Shown here: positions 6,624 to 12,302 of the stretch, piece by piece
Layout of the letters: each line of letters opens with the position of its first letter
How positions within the stretch are numbered: position 1 is the first letter of the stretch
Assembly: GCA_002366675.1 (NCBI GenBank)
Contig: DFBO01000131.1
Location: forward strand, 1-12,302
Direction of reading: 5' to 3'
DNA: 12,302 nucleotides
Origin: Flavobacteriaceae bacterium UBA3078
GTDB lineage: Bacteria > Bacteroidota > Bacteroidia > Flavobacteriales > Flavobacteriaceae
The notes under the pieces: generated by a model
Told to the model about the DNA's origin: nothing
The model's input: only the letters and a program-made list of their open reading frames with translations
Databases searched by the model: none
Translations under genes and position numbers: made by a program

Positions 6624-7504
6624 AACAATTAATACAAACAGCATTTATATTCTTAGCATTTATAAGTTTAACAAATGCGCAAAATAAACCAGCCTACCAA
6701 TTGTTTAATAACAATGGAAAGACTGCTGATTATAATAAAATGATTAAAGATTTGGCTGAAAGCGATATGGTCTTTTTTGGAGAATATCACAACAATCCTA
6801 TTTCTCATTGGCTTCAATTAGAAATGAGCAAAAGTTTCTTTAACATTAAAGGAGACAAATTATATTTTGGTGCCGAAATGTTTGAAAATGGAAACCAATT
6901 GGTTTTAAACGAATATTTAGCAGGTTTTTATACTGAAGATAAAATGCTTCCAGAAATAACACAGTTATGGAGTAATTACAAAACAGATTATAAACCTTTA
7001 GTCGATTTTGCCAAAGACAATAATTTACGTTTTATTGCAACCAACATTCCTAGACGTTACGCTTCTATGTTTAGCAAAAAAGGCATGAACATTTTAAAAG
7101 AGTTAAGCCCAGAAGCTCTTGCCATGATTGGACCAGATTTAGAAACCTATTTCGATCCAACAGTAAAAGCTTATGCTGAAATGGCTGATAATATGGGTGG
7201 ACATGTACCACCAAACATGCTAAATATTCAAATAGCACAAGCATCTAAAGATGCAACCATGGCACATTTTTCTTTACAGAATTTTATCCCAGGAGATTTC
7301 CTCTTCCATTTTGAAGGTTCTTACCATTCCAACTACAATCAAGGCATTATTTGGTGGATTAATAAAATCAAACCTGGCTTAAACATAAAATCTATCACAA
7401 CGGTTATGCAATCGGAATGGGATGAGATGAACAAAGAAGATAAAACAGAGATAGCTAATTATATTATTGTAGTGGCAGATAATATGACACAGACTAAAGG
7501 ATAA
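6620..7504 (+). CDS. ChaN-like (haem-binding uptake, Tiki superfamily) exported protein
   Basis: A 294-residue protein with a type I signal peptide: basic MKQ, a hydrophobic core (5-17) and likely cleavage after Ala20 in TNAQ. It is therefore periplasmic or outer-membrane associated; there is no lipobox cysteine. The mature protein has ChaN family signatures: FFGEYHNNPISH (52-63, with the G-E-x-H motif), LYFGAEMFE soon after, and a C-terminal HFEGSYHSN (230-238). ChaN proteins are PF04187 members related to TIKI/TraB metalloproteases. Campylobacter ChaN binds haem and is iron-regulated. The acidic and histidine residues could bind metal, haem or act in hydrolysis, and the sequence does not decide between these. 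Its start overlaps the NYN gene's stop, an unexpected pairing of an exported protein with a cytosolic RNase. Confidence 0.85.
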   Translation: MKQLIQTAFIFLAFISLTNAQNKPAYQLFNNNGKTADYNKMIKDLAESDMVFFGEYHNNPISHWLQLEMSKSFFNIKGDKLYFGAEMFENGNQLVLNEYLAGFYTEDKMLPEITQLWSNYKTDYKPLVDFAKDNNLRFIATNIPRRYASMFSKKGMNILKELSPEALAMIGPDLETYFDPTVKAYAEMADNMGGHVPPNMLNIQIAQASKDATMAHFSLQNFIPGDFLFHFEGSYHSNYNQGIIWWINKIKPGLNIKSITTVMQSEWDEMNKEDKTEIANYIIVVADNMTQTKG

Positions 7505-7570
7505 CACATAAAAAAATCAAACTTTAATAACAACAAAGTCATTATCTCTCAACAAAGGCTTTATTATGAA

Positions 7571-7646
7571 GACGATAATTGCCAAAAGGCGAGTCCTCCT
7601 TCAACATTTTGAGAGGAGCCTATCCAAAATGTTGGATAGCTTTTTT
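7571..7646 (+). ncRNA. Structured 3' RNA element with mutually exclusive hairpins
   Basis: Three hairpins lie in a row downstream of the ChaN-like gene. Hairpin 1 is weak: GAC/GTC and GCC/GGC, 7571-7595. Hairpin 2 pairs CTCCT (7596-7600) with AGGAG (7614-7618) around a 13-nt loop. Hairpin 3 is the terminator at 7620-7639. CAACATTTTG (7602-7611, in the loop of hairpin 2) is perfectly complementary over 10 bases to CAAAATGTTG (7625-7634, inside hairpin 3). The RNA could thus form a loop-loop contact or swap between a terminator and an anti-terminator fold. No plus-strand gene follows, so it is either a 3' UTR structure or a processed small RNA rather than an ordinary attenuator. A 32-codon frame from the ATG at 7566 runs through the U-tract and is probably not coding. 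In 7505-7570 nothing is seen. Confidence 0.4.
7620..7646 (+). terminator. Intrinsic terminator of the NYN/ChaN transcript
   Basis: An 8-bp stem (CTATCCAA, 7620-7627, with TTGGATAG, 7632-7639) closes an AATG tetraloop. It is followed by C and six T (7641-7646). This is a canonical plus-strand intrinsic terminator at the end of the two-gene unit 5856-7504. Confidence 0.75.
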
Positions 7647-7693
7647 GTTTTAAAAATTTCCTAGAAAGCAAGCTTTTCGTAAATTTTTAAAAC
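7647..7693. repeat. Long near-perfect palindrome between convergent units
   Basis: GTTTTAAAAATTT (7647-7659) is repeated inverted and without mismatch as AAATTTTTAAAAC (7681-7693). Inside lies a smaller stem, GAAAGC with GCTTTTC, with one bulged base. The whole folds into one 47-nt hairpin. It sits between the plus-strand terminator ending at 7646 and the minus-strand tRNA terminator starting at 7696, so it may be a back-up bidirectional terminator. It could also be a member of a dispersed palindrome family. Confidence 0.6.
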
Positions 7694-7695
7694 AG

Positions 7696-7723
7696 AAAAG
7701 CCGAAACTTTCGTTTCGGCTTTT
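7696..7723 (-). terminator. Intrinsic terminator after the tRNA genes
   Basis: A 12-bp perfect stem (AAAAGCCGAAAC, 7696-7707, with GTTTCGGCTTTT, 7712-7723) closes a TTTC loop. It lies 7 nt beyond the tRNA-Leu 3' end. On the minus strand the stem ends in TTTT and continues T-rich. It ends the tRNA-Gly/tRNA-Leu transcript and is symmetrical enough to work from the other side too. Confidence 0.8.
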
Positions 7724-7729
7724 CATCTG

Positions 7730-7813
7730 TACTGAAGACGGGACTTGAACCCGTACGTCCTAATGGACATTGGATTTTAAGTCCAACGTGTCTACCAATT
7801 CCACCACTTCAGC
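7730..7813 (-). tRNA. tRNA-Leu, anticodon UAA
   Basis: The 84-nt minus-strand gene folds as a class II tRNA. The acceptor stem is GCTGAAG with CTTCAGT (first pair G-U), with discriminator A73. The anticodon stem is TTGGA/TCCAA around loop CTTAAAA, giving anticodon TAA. A long variable arm, GTCC-ATTA-GGAC, is as expected for leucine. The T arm is ACGGG-TTCAAGT-CCCGT. The 3' CCA is not encoded. It lies 24 bp downstream of tRNA-Gly and is transcribed with it. Confidence 0.97.
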
Positions 7814-7837
7814 TTGGTATATTTTAACAGTGTATAG

Positions 7838-7909
7838 AGCGAAAGACGGGATTTGAACCCGCGACCTCCACCTTGGCAAGGTGATGCTCTACCCCTGAGC
7901 TACTTTCGC
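7838..7909 (-). tRNA. tRNA-Gly, anticodon GCC
   Basis: A 72-nt minus-strand cloverleaf. The acceptor stem is GCGAAAG with CTTTCGC, with discriminator T73. The D arm contains AGCTCAGGGGTAGAGC. The anticodon loop TTGCCAA gives anticodon GCC. The T arm GCGGG-TTCAAAT-CCCGT contains the invariant TTC. The 3' CCA is not encoded. It is the first gene of the tRNA-Gly/tRNA-Leu pair. Confidence 0.97.
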
Positions 7910-7946
7910 AGTTTTTAATGAACGTACAATCTCTCGATTGCGGATG

Positions 7947-7976
7947 CAAATTTAAAATATTTATATGAACTGCAAA
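7947..7976 (-). promoter_or_regulatory. Promoter of the tRNA-Gly/tRNA-Leu unit
   Basis: On the minus strand TTTG (7976 to 7973) and TAAATTTG (7954 to 7947) match the Bacteroidota -33 and -7 boxes, with 18 nt between them. The predicted start near 7941 leaves a leader of about 30 nt. That leader contains a small hairpin, CAATC/GATTG (7927-7931 with 7936-7940), which has a GAGA tetraloop on the minus strand. Unlike the operator-linked promoters in this window, it has a -33 TTTG and no Crp/Fnr-type palindrome, as expected for a constitutive tRNA promoter. Confidence 0.6.
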
Positions 7977-8005
7977 GTCTTTTTTAAAAAATAATGCATT
8001 TTTTT

Positions 8006-10618
8006 TTACGCCATCTTTTTCTTAACCAACATGCGTTTAATTTCATTGAGTTTCATAAGTGCTTCAACTGGTGTAAGTGTATCAATATCAATATGTAAAA
8101 TTTCTTCTTTAATGTTTTCTAACAATGGATCATCTAAATTGAAAAAACTTAATTGCATCTCGTTATCCAAAGTTTTTACTTTTTCTGTTAATTCTTCACT
8201 GGAATGAGATTGTTCTAATTTTTTTAAAATTTTATTAGCACGATGTAATACTTGTTGTGGCATTCCTGCCATTTTAGCTACATGAATTCCAAAACTATGT
8301 GCAGATCCTCCTGCAATAAGCTTTCTTAAAAAAAGCACATTGTCTTTCAACTCTTTTACCGAAACGTTATAGTTTTTAATACGCTCGAAGGTTTCAGTCA
8401 TCTCGTTTAACTCATGATAATGTGTAGCAAATAAGGTTTTTGCTTTTGCTGGATGTTCGTGTAAATATTCACTTATTGCCCAAGCAATTGAAATCCCATC
8501 GTAAGTACTTGTACCTCTTCCTATTTCATCTAATAATACAAGGCTTCTTTCAGATAGGTTATTTAAAATAGAAGCTGTTTCATTCATTTCAACCATAAAA
8601 GTAGATTCTCCCATGGAAATATTATCGCTTGCTCCTACTCTAGTAAATATCTTGTCTACCACACCAATTCTAGCCGATTTTGCTGGCACAAAACTTCCTG
8701 TTTGTGCCAAGAGTACAATCAAGGCTGTTTGACGTAAAATAGCTGATTTACCAGACATATTTGGTCCGGTAATCATGATGATTTGTTGCGAATCTCTATT
8801 CAAGAAAACATCGTTTGCAATGTAGGCTTCACTTGGTGGTAATTGCTTTTCTATAACTGGATGCCTTCCGTCTTTAATATCTAAATCGGTTGAATTATCG
8901 ATAGTTGGATACACATAATTATTATCGTTTGCTAATTGAGAAAAACCACACAAACAATCTAATTGACCTATTAAATTTGCATTTTGTTGAACAGCTTTTA
9001 TATATTGCATCATCCAACCAATCAATTCTGAAAATAATTGTTGTTCAATGGCTGAAATACGTTCTTCGGCTCCTAGAATTTTAGCTTCGTACTCTTTAAG
9101 TTCTTCAGTAATATAACGTTCAGCATTTACTAAAGTTTGCTTTCTAATCCATTCGGTTGGAACCTTATCTTTATGTGTATTTCTTACTTCTATATAATAA
9201 CCAAACACATTGTTTGATGCAATTTTTAAAGACGAGATTCCTGTACGCTCACTCTCACGTTGCAACATATTATCTAAATACGTTTTTCCTGAAAGAGACA
9301 AACCACGTAACTCATCTAATTCCTGAGAAAAACCTTCAGCAATTGTAAAGCCTTTTAATACGTTTACAGGCGCATCTTCATTTAAGGTTTCTTTTATTTT
9401 TTCACGAAGCACTTCGCAACTTTGAAGCGTATCTCCAATAACCTTTAAAGATTCGTTGTCGCAATTGGATGCCAAAGATTTTATTGGAACAATAGCTTCT
9501 AAAGAGTTTTTAAGCTGAATAACTTCACGTGGATTTACCTTGCTTGTTGCCACTTTAGAAATTAGGCGTTCTAAATCGCCAATATGCTTGATGTGATTTT
9601 GAATTTTTTGAAGCACTTGTTTGTTTTTGCTCAAATAATCAACTACTTCATGACGCTGTTTTATTTTCTTAACATCCTTTAAAGGGAGCGCTAACCAACG
9701 TTTTAGCAAACGTCCTCCCATTGGAGAAATGGTTCTGTCAATCACATTTAAAAGCGTGACTGCATTGTTATTGGTAGAATAATATAATTCCAGGTTTCTA
9801 ATGGTAAACTTATCCATCCAAACATAATCATCTTCAGCAATTCTGCTAATTCCAGTAATATGCTGTAGTTTGTTATGTTGTGTTTCGGCTAAATAATGTA
9901 AGATGGATCCTGAAGCAATAATCCCTTCGTATAAATCTTCAATTCCAAACCCTTTTAAAGTCTTGGTGTTGAAATGCTTGATTAAAGTTTCATTGGAATA
10001 ATCTATTTGATACACCCAATCTTCTAAATAGTACGTATGAAAATCGTTACCAAAAATATGACCGAACTCGCTTCGCTTTTGTTTAGAAACAAGCACTTCA
10101 CTTGGTTTAAAATTTTGAAGCAACTTGTCTATGTATTCCTCATTACCTTGAGATGTTAAAAACTCTCCTGTAGAAATATCTAAAAATGAAATTCCAATAT
10201 GCGTTTTTCCGAAATATACCGAACACAAAAAGTTATTGGATTTAGACTTTAAAACTTCATCATTAAAAGCAACTCCTGGAGTGACCAATTCTGTAACACC
10301 ACGTTTTACTATGGTTTTAGTTTGCTTAGGGTCTTCCAGTTGATCGCAAATAGCAACACGTTCGCCAGCCTTTACTAATTTAGGCAAATACGTGTTTAGT
10401 GAATGATGTGGAAAACCTGCTAGTTCTATCTCGCTTTCACTACCTGCACCTCTTTTGGTTAAGATAATCCCTAAAATACCAGCAGTTTTTATAGCATCTT
10501 CACCAAAAGTTTCATAAAAATCTCCTACGCGAAACAACAACAAGGCATCAGGATATTTTACCTTGATTGCATTGTATTGTTTCATTAAAGGCGTTACTTT
10601 TTTAGTTTTTTTTGCCAA
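8006..10618 (-). CDS. mutS: DNA mismatch repair protein MutS
   Basis: An 870-residue MutS of the normal MutS1 length. It recognises base mismatches and small loops and recruits MutL. The N-terminal mismatch-binding motif is DFYETF (33-38), with the Phe34-x-Glu36 wedge. The connector, lever and clamp domains follow (about 130-560). The C-terminal ABC-type ATPase has Walker A GPNMSGKS (618-625), Walker B LVLLDE with Asp697-Glu698, the adjacent GRGTSTYDG, and the ATHYHEL segment. The C-terminal tail ends in a helix-like TPVEALMKLNEIKRML, a dimerisation-type region. The start is unusual: the family-like N-terminus MAKKTKKVTPLMKQYNAIK begins at a TTG codon (10618-10616), with an in-frame TAA two codons upstream. 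No ATG lies closer than residue 12. MutS is monocistronic here; no mutL is in the window. Confidence 0.98.
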   Translation of the reverse strand: MAKKTKKVTPLMKQYNAIKVKYPDALLLFRVGDFYETFGEDAIKTAGILGIILTKRGAGSESEIELAGFPHHSLNTYLPKLVKAGERVAICDQLEDPKQTKTIVKRGVTELVTPGVAFNDEVLKSKSNNFLCSVYFGKTHIGISFLDISTGEFLTSQGNEEYIDKLLQNFKPSEVLVSKQKRSEFGHIFGNDFHTYYLEDWVYQIDYSNETLIKHFNTKTLKGFGIEDLYEGIIASGSILHYLAETQHNKLQHITGISRIAEDDYVWMDKFTIRNLELYYSTNNNAVTLLNVIDRTISPMGGRLLKRWLALPLKDVKKIKQRHEVVDYLSKNKQVLQKIQNHIKHIGDLERLISKVATSKVNPREVIQLKNSLEAIVPIKSLASNCDNESLKVIGDTLQSCEVLREKIKETLNEDAPVNVLKGFTIAEGFSQELDELRGLSLSGKTYLDNMLQRESERTGISSLKIASNNVFGYYIEVRNTHKDKVPTEWIRKQTLVNAERYITEELKEYEAKILGAEERISAIEQQLFSELIGWMMQYIKAVQQNANLIGQLDCLCGFSQLANDNNYVYPTIDNSTDLDIKDGRHPVIEKQLPPSEAYIANDVFLNRDSQQIIMITGPNMSGKSAILRQTALIVLLAQTGSFVPAKSARIGVVDKIFTRVGASDNISMGESTFMVEMNETASILNNLSERSLVLLDEIGRGTSTYDGISIAWAISEYLHEHPAKAKTLFATHYHELNEMTETFERIKNYNVSVKELKDNVLFLRKLIAGGSAHSFGIHVAKMAGMPQQVLHRANKILKKLEQSHSSEELTEKVKTLDNEMQLSFFNLDDPLLENIKEEILHIDIDTLTPVEALMKLNEIKRMLVKKKMA

Positions 10619-10640
10619 TGGTTAAATGATTTTTATGTAT

Positions 10641-10648
10641 TACTTTTG
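10641..10648 (+). promoter_or_regulatory. Possible -7 box upstream of the RNA methyltransferase gene
   Basis: TACTTTTG at 10641-10648 matches TAnnTTTG in full on the plus strand, but no TTG is well placed at -33. The nearest TTTG, at 10611-10614, is 26 nt away. If real, it would start a transcript near 10655 with a leader of about 175 nt that includes the repeat at 10746-10815. Nothing else is recognisable in 10619-10745. Confidence 0.25.
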
Positions 10649-10745
10649 CTTTAAATACAGGGTTGCTAAAGTAACCATAATTTCATGTTTTGTAAAGCTT
10701 AAACCATATAAGTTATTTACAATTACTGATAGATTTCAACAATGG

Positions 10746-10815
10746 TTGTCATTCTGAATGAAGTGAAGAACCTTTTTAATAAAAGATTGCCACGTCCTTC
10801 GTCCTCGCAATGATA
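10746..10815. repeat. Dispersed-type imperfect palindromic repeat
   Basis: About 70 bp made of two related arms in opposite orientation. The left arm reads GTCATTCTGAATGAAGTGAA (from 10748). The right arm, read on the minus strand, is ATCATTGCGAGGACGAAGGA (from 10814). They share the C-ATT-C/G-x-GA-x-GAAG backbone and meet at an AT-rich centre around 10771-10785. From memory, strings such as GTCATTCTGAATGAAGTG and ATTGCGAGGACGAAGG recur as short intergenic repeats in many bacterial genomes, including Bacteroidota. That was not checked here. It is clearly more GC-rich than its surroundings and ends 15 bp before the next gene. Confidence 0.55.
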
Positions 10816-10829
10816 TAACAACAAAAAAT

Positions 10830-11378
10830 ATGCGTAAACTAAAAAACAGCGAGTTAGATAGACTAAGTGTTAAAGATTTTAAGGAGGTAGAAAAAACACC
10901 ACTTATTATTGTATTAGATAACATACGAAGTCTAAACAATATTGGTTCTGTTTTTAGAACCAGTGATGCTTTTTTAATTGAAAAAATTTATCTCTGTGGC
11001 ATAACGGCTACTCCTCCACATAAAGACATTCATAAAACGGCTTTAGGAAGTACAGAAACTGTTGCTTGGGAATATGTTGAAAACACCTTAGAACTAGTTG
11101 AAAAACTTAAGAAAGAACATATTCAAATAGTTTCTATTGAGCAAGCAGAAAACGCCACGATGCTTAACGAGTTTAAACCTCAACAGAATACTAAATACGC
11201 ACTTGTTTTTGGAAATGAAGTGAAAGGTGTTGCCCAAAATGTGGTTAGCAATAGTGATGTGGTTTTAGAAATTCCACAATTTGGAACCAAACATTCTTTA
11301 AATATTTCTGTGAGTTGTGGTGTTGTTGTTTGGGATTTGTTTTGTAAACTGGAAACTCTTAAAAAACAACTTAATTAA
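10830..11378 (+). CDS. SpoU/TrmH family RNA 2'-O-methyltransferase
   Basis: A 182-residue cytosolic SPOUT-class enzyme that uses S-adenosylmethionine to methylate ribose 2'-OH groups in tRNA or rRNA. All three SpoU motifs are present. Motif 1 is NIRSLNNIGSVFRTSDAF (31-48, catalytic Arg43). Motif 2 is FGNEVKGV (127-134). Motif 3 is IPQFGTKHSLNISVSCGV (148-165), which forms the trefoil knot and cofactor pocket. Only a short N-terminal extension (1-24) is present, without the L30-like domain of RlmB, so it is closer to small TrmH-like enzymes. The target nucleotide cannot be told from sequence. The ATG at 10830 lies 15 bp after the repeat. The next gene is 69 bp downstream on the same strand. 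Confidence 0.93.
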   Translation: MRKLKNSELDRLSVKDFKEVEKTPLIIVLDNIRSLNNIGSVFRTSDAFLIEKIYLCGITATPPHKDIHKTALGSTETVAWEYVENTLELVEKLKKEHIQIVSIEQAENATMLNEFKPQQNTKYALVFGNEVKGVAQNVVSNSDVVLEIPQFGTKHSLNISVSCGVVVWDLFCKLETLKKQLN

Positions 11379-11447
11379 ATTAGACCGTAAAATCAGATAA
11401 AAATAATTTGTTCAACATTATAATTATTTTTTAAATCAAAAAAACTA

Positions 11448-12191
11448 ATGAAAAACTCAATATTTATATTTTTAATAATTTCTTTTATTTCTTGTGACAA
11501 AAAAAAACATGAAGAATTCTATGAAAATGGAAACAAAAAACTCATGATTGAATTTAATGATGAAGAAATGAAAAATGGGAGATTTTATGAATATTATAAA
11601 GATGGAAAATTAGAGAGGGCTGGCAAGTATTTTAATGGAGAGGTAGAAGATTCAGTATTTACGTATTATAAAAATAGTAAATTACGTGAAAAAGGTTTTT
11701 TTAAAAATGGCTATAAAAATGGTTGGCATACAACTTTCAGAGAGAACGGTAAAACATTAAAAAAAGAAGAGTTTATTACTCATAATACCAAGTACTTGCA
11801 AAACCAAAAAATTTTTTATTTACAAAATGGAGAAATTGATTTTTCAAAAAGTTCTTTTTTTAAATTAAATATTCCAGACACAATTAAACTTGGAAAAAAT
11901 AAGTTAACACTAAATTATTATGATAACACTACAAAAGGAGATTTTAATTATTTAAAAGTGATCATTGAAAATCATTATTCAGAAATAGAAGTTAAAAATG
12001 ACACATTCACAGATGGCACACGTAATCCCTTTTTTGGTGTATACGGTTATAAAAAAGGTGAATTATTAATAAAAGGAACAATAAAAGAGACAATACTTAA
12101 TAAAACAATAATTAATAAAGATTCGGCAAGTTTAAAAATTACAGATAAATATAAATTTTTTACTAAAAAAGTCTATGTTACAGACAAATAA
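11448..12191 (+). CDS. Putative lipoprotein with MORN/YwqK-like repeats
   Basis: A 247-residue protein with a lipoprotein signal peptide: MKNSIFIFLIISFISC, lipidated at Cys16, followed by DKKKHEEF. Residues about 22-110 hold four imperfect repeats of the form F/Y-x-N-G-x-x-K, seen in FYENGNKK, YYKDGKLERAG, YYKNSKLREKGFFKNG and FRENGKTLKKEEF. They resemble the MORN-like repeats of the YwqK family. The C-terminal 110 residues (about 135-247) look like beta strands and contain KLGKNKLTLNYY and GVYGYKKGELLIKG. I do not recognise that part. Mature-part anchoring is probably in the outer membrane, possibly facing outside. Despite the family's frequent label as an antitoxin, no toxin gene is adjacent. 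Codon use is very AT-rich. Function unknown. Confidence 0.7.
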   Translation: MKNSIFIFLIISFISCDKKKHEEFYENGNKKLMIEFNDEEMKNGRFYEYYKDGKLERAGKYFNGEVEDSVFTYYKNSKLREKGFFKNGYKNGWHTTFRENGKTLKKEEFITHNTKYLQNQKIFYLQNGEIDFSKSSFFKLNIPDTIKLGKNKLTLNYYDNTTKGDFNYLKVIIENHYSEIEVKNDTFTDGTRNPFFGVYGYKKGELLIKGTIKETILNKTIINKDSASLKITDKYKFFTKKVYVTDK

Positions 12192-12260
12192 AACAACCTT
12201 ATCCAAAGTTAATTTTAAATGATTAAGTTTTACTCTAAAACTATTGTTTATATAATATAA

Positions 12261-12302
12261 TTAGTACTTTTCTTTAACAGGAATCCAAACATCTTCTTCT
12301 GT
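12261..12302 (-). CDS. Probable C-terminus of an unidentified gene (runs off the window)
   Basis: On the minus strand the last 13 codons before a TAA (12263 to 12261) read TEEDVWIPVKEKY. The sequence looks coding: charged and aromatic residues and no stop up to the window edge. It is too short to assign. The gene would be convergent with the lipoprotein gene, whose stop is 70 bp away. No clear terminator hairpin is seen between them. Confidence 0.45.
   Translation of the reverse strand, partial: TEEDVWIPVKEKY

Noticed and set aside
7566..7664. A 32-codon frame starting with ATG downstream of the ChaN-like gene
   Set aside because: It runs through the terminator stem and the U-tract, has no family resemblance, and is better explained as RNA structure.
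7982..8004. A-run/T-run hairpin around AATGCATT just after mutS as a mutS terminator
   Set aside because: The stem is almost purely A-T and imperfect, so it cannot be told apart from the AT-rich background.
10727..10738. A further TGA-N6-TCA sequence (TGATAGATTTCA) upstream of the RNA methyltransferase gene
   Set aside because: Its inner bases do not fit the consensus, and no -7-like box lies 33 bp away on either side.
10736..10939. A 67-codon minus-strand frame overlapping the repeat and the start of the RNA methyltransferase gene
   Set aside because: It is antisense to a clear SpoU gene and passes through the palindromic repeat; the composition is not protein-like.
11448..12191. YwqK-type antitoxin of a toxin-antitoxin pair
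   Set aside because: It carries a lipoprotein signal peptide and no toxin-like gene is adjacent; the family label alone is not evidence.

Overview
The window is chromosomal DNA from a low-GC Bacteroidota, most likely a member of the Flavobacteriaceae. The signs are AT-rich coding sequence, genes that start without Shine-Dalgarno sequences, promoter elements of the Bacteroidota type (-7 box TAnnTTTG) and family-typical proteins. The family placement is an inference from composition and protein character.

Layout. 1-979 (minus): the N-terminus of an ATP-cone protein lies downstream of a tandem universal stress protein. 980-1340: a divergent regulatory region with two Crp/Fnr-type palindromes, a strong terminator hairpin and a candidate small RNA. 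1341-1796 (plus): a small pyridoxamine-phosphate-oxidase-like flavoprotein. 1800-2135: the remains of a Fic gene. 2242-4849 (minus): an mlaE-mlaF-mlaD phospholipid-transport operon. 4850-4963: a divergent promoter shared with a patatin-like phospholipase (4964-5728, plus). 5856-7504 (plus): a two-gene unit in which a NYN/OST-HTH putative RNase overlaps a ChaN-like exported protein, followed by a structured terminator region. 7647-7976 (minus): a long palindrome, a tRNA terminator, tRNA-Leu(UAA), tRNA-Gly(GCC) and their promoter. 8006-10618 (minus): mutS. 10746-10815: a dispersed-type imperfect palindromic repeat. 10830-11378 (plus): a SpoU/TrmH RNA methyltransferase. 11448-12191 (plus): a lipoprotein with MORN/YwqK-like repeats. 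12261-12302 (minus): probably the C-terminus of a further gene.

Main observation. Three near-identical palindromes (consensus TGAYWTTTGTCA, core TGA-N6-TCA) lie at 1050-1061, 1268-1279 and 4902-4913. On five of their six sides a TAnnTTTG-like -7 box is centred exactly 33.0 bp from the palindrome centre. This is the geometry of a class II (about -41) Crp/Fnr activator site. It would tie together the stress protein (with the ATP-cone gene), the flavoprotein, the mla operon, the patatin phospholipase and a candidate minus-strand small RNA (about 1232 to 1106). That small RNA would explain why a strong terminator sits between two divergent genes. The 4902-4913 site drives both directions with two full-consensus -7 boxes, so phospholipid transport and phospholipid hydrolysis would be switched together. 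By analogy with Fnr-type regulons the signal may be low oxygen or nitrosative stress, but the sequence does not show the signal or the regulator.
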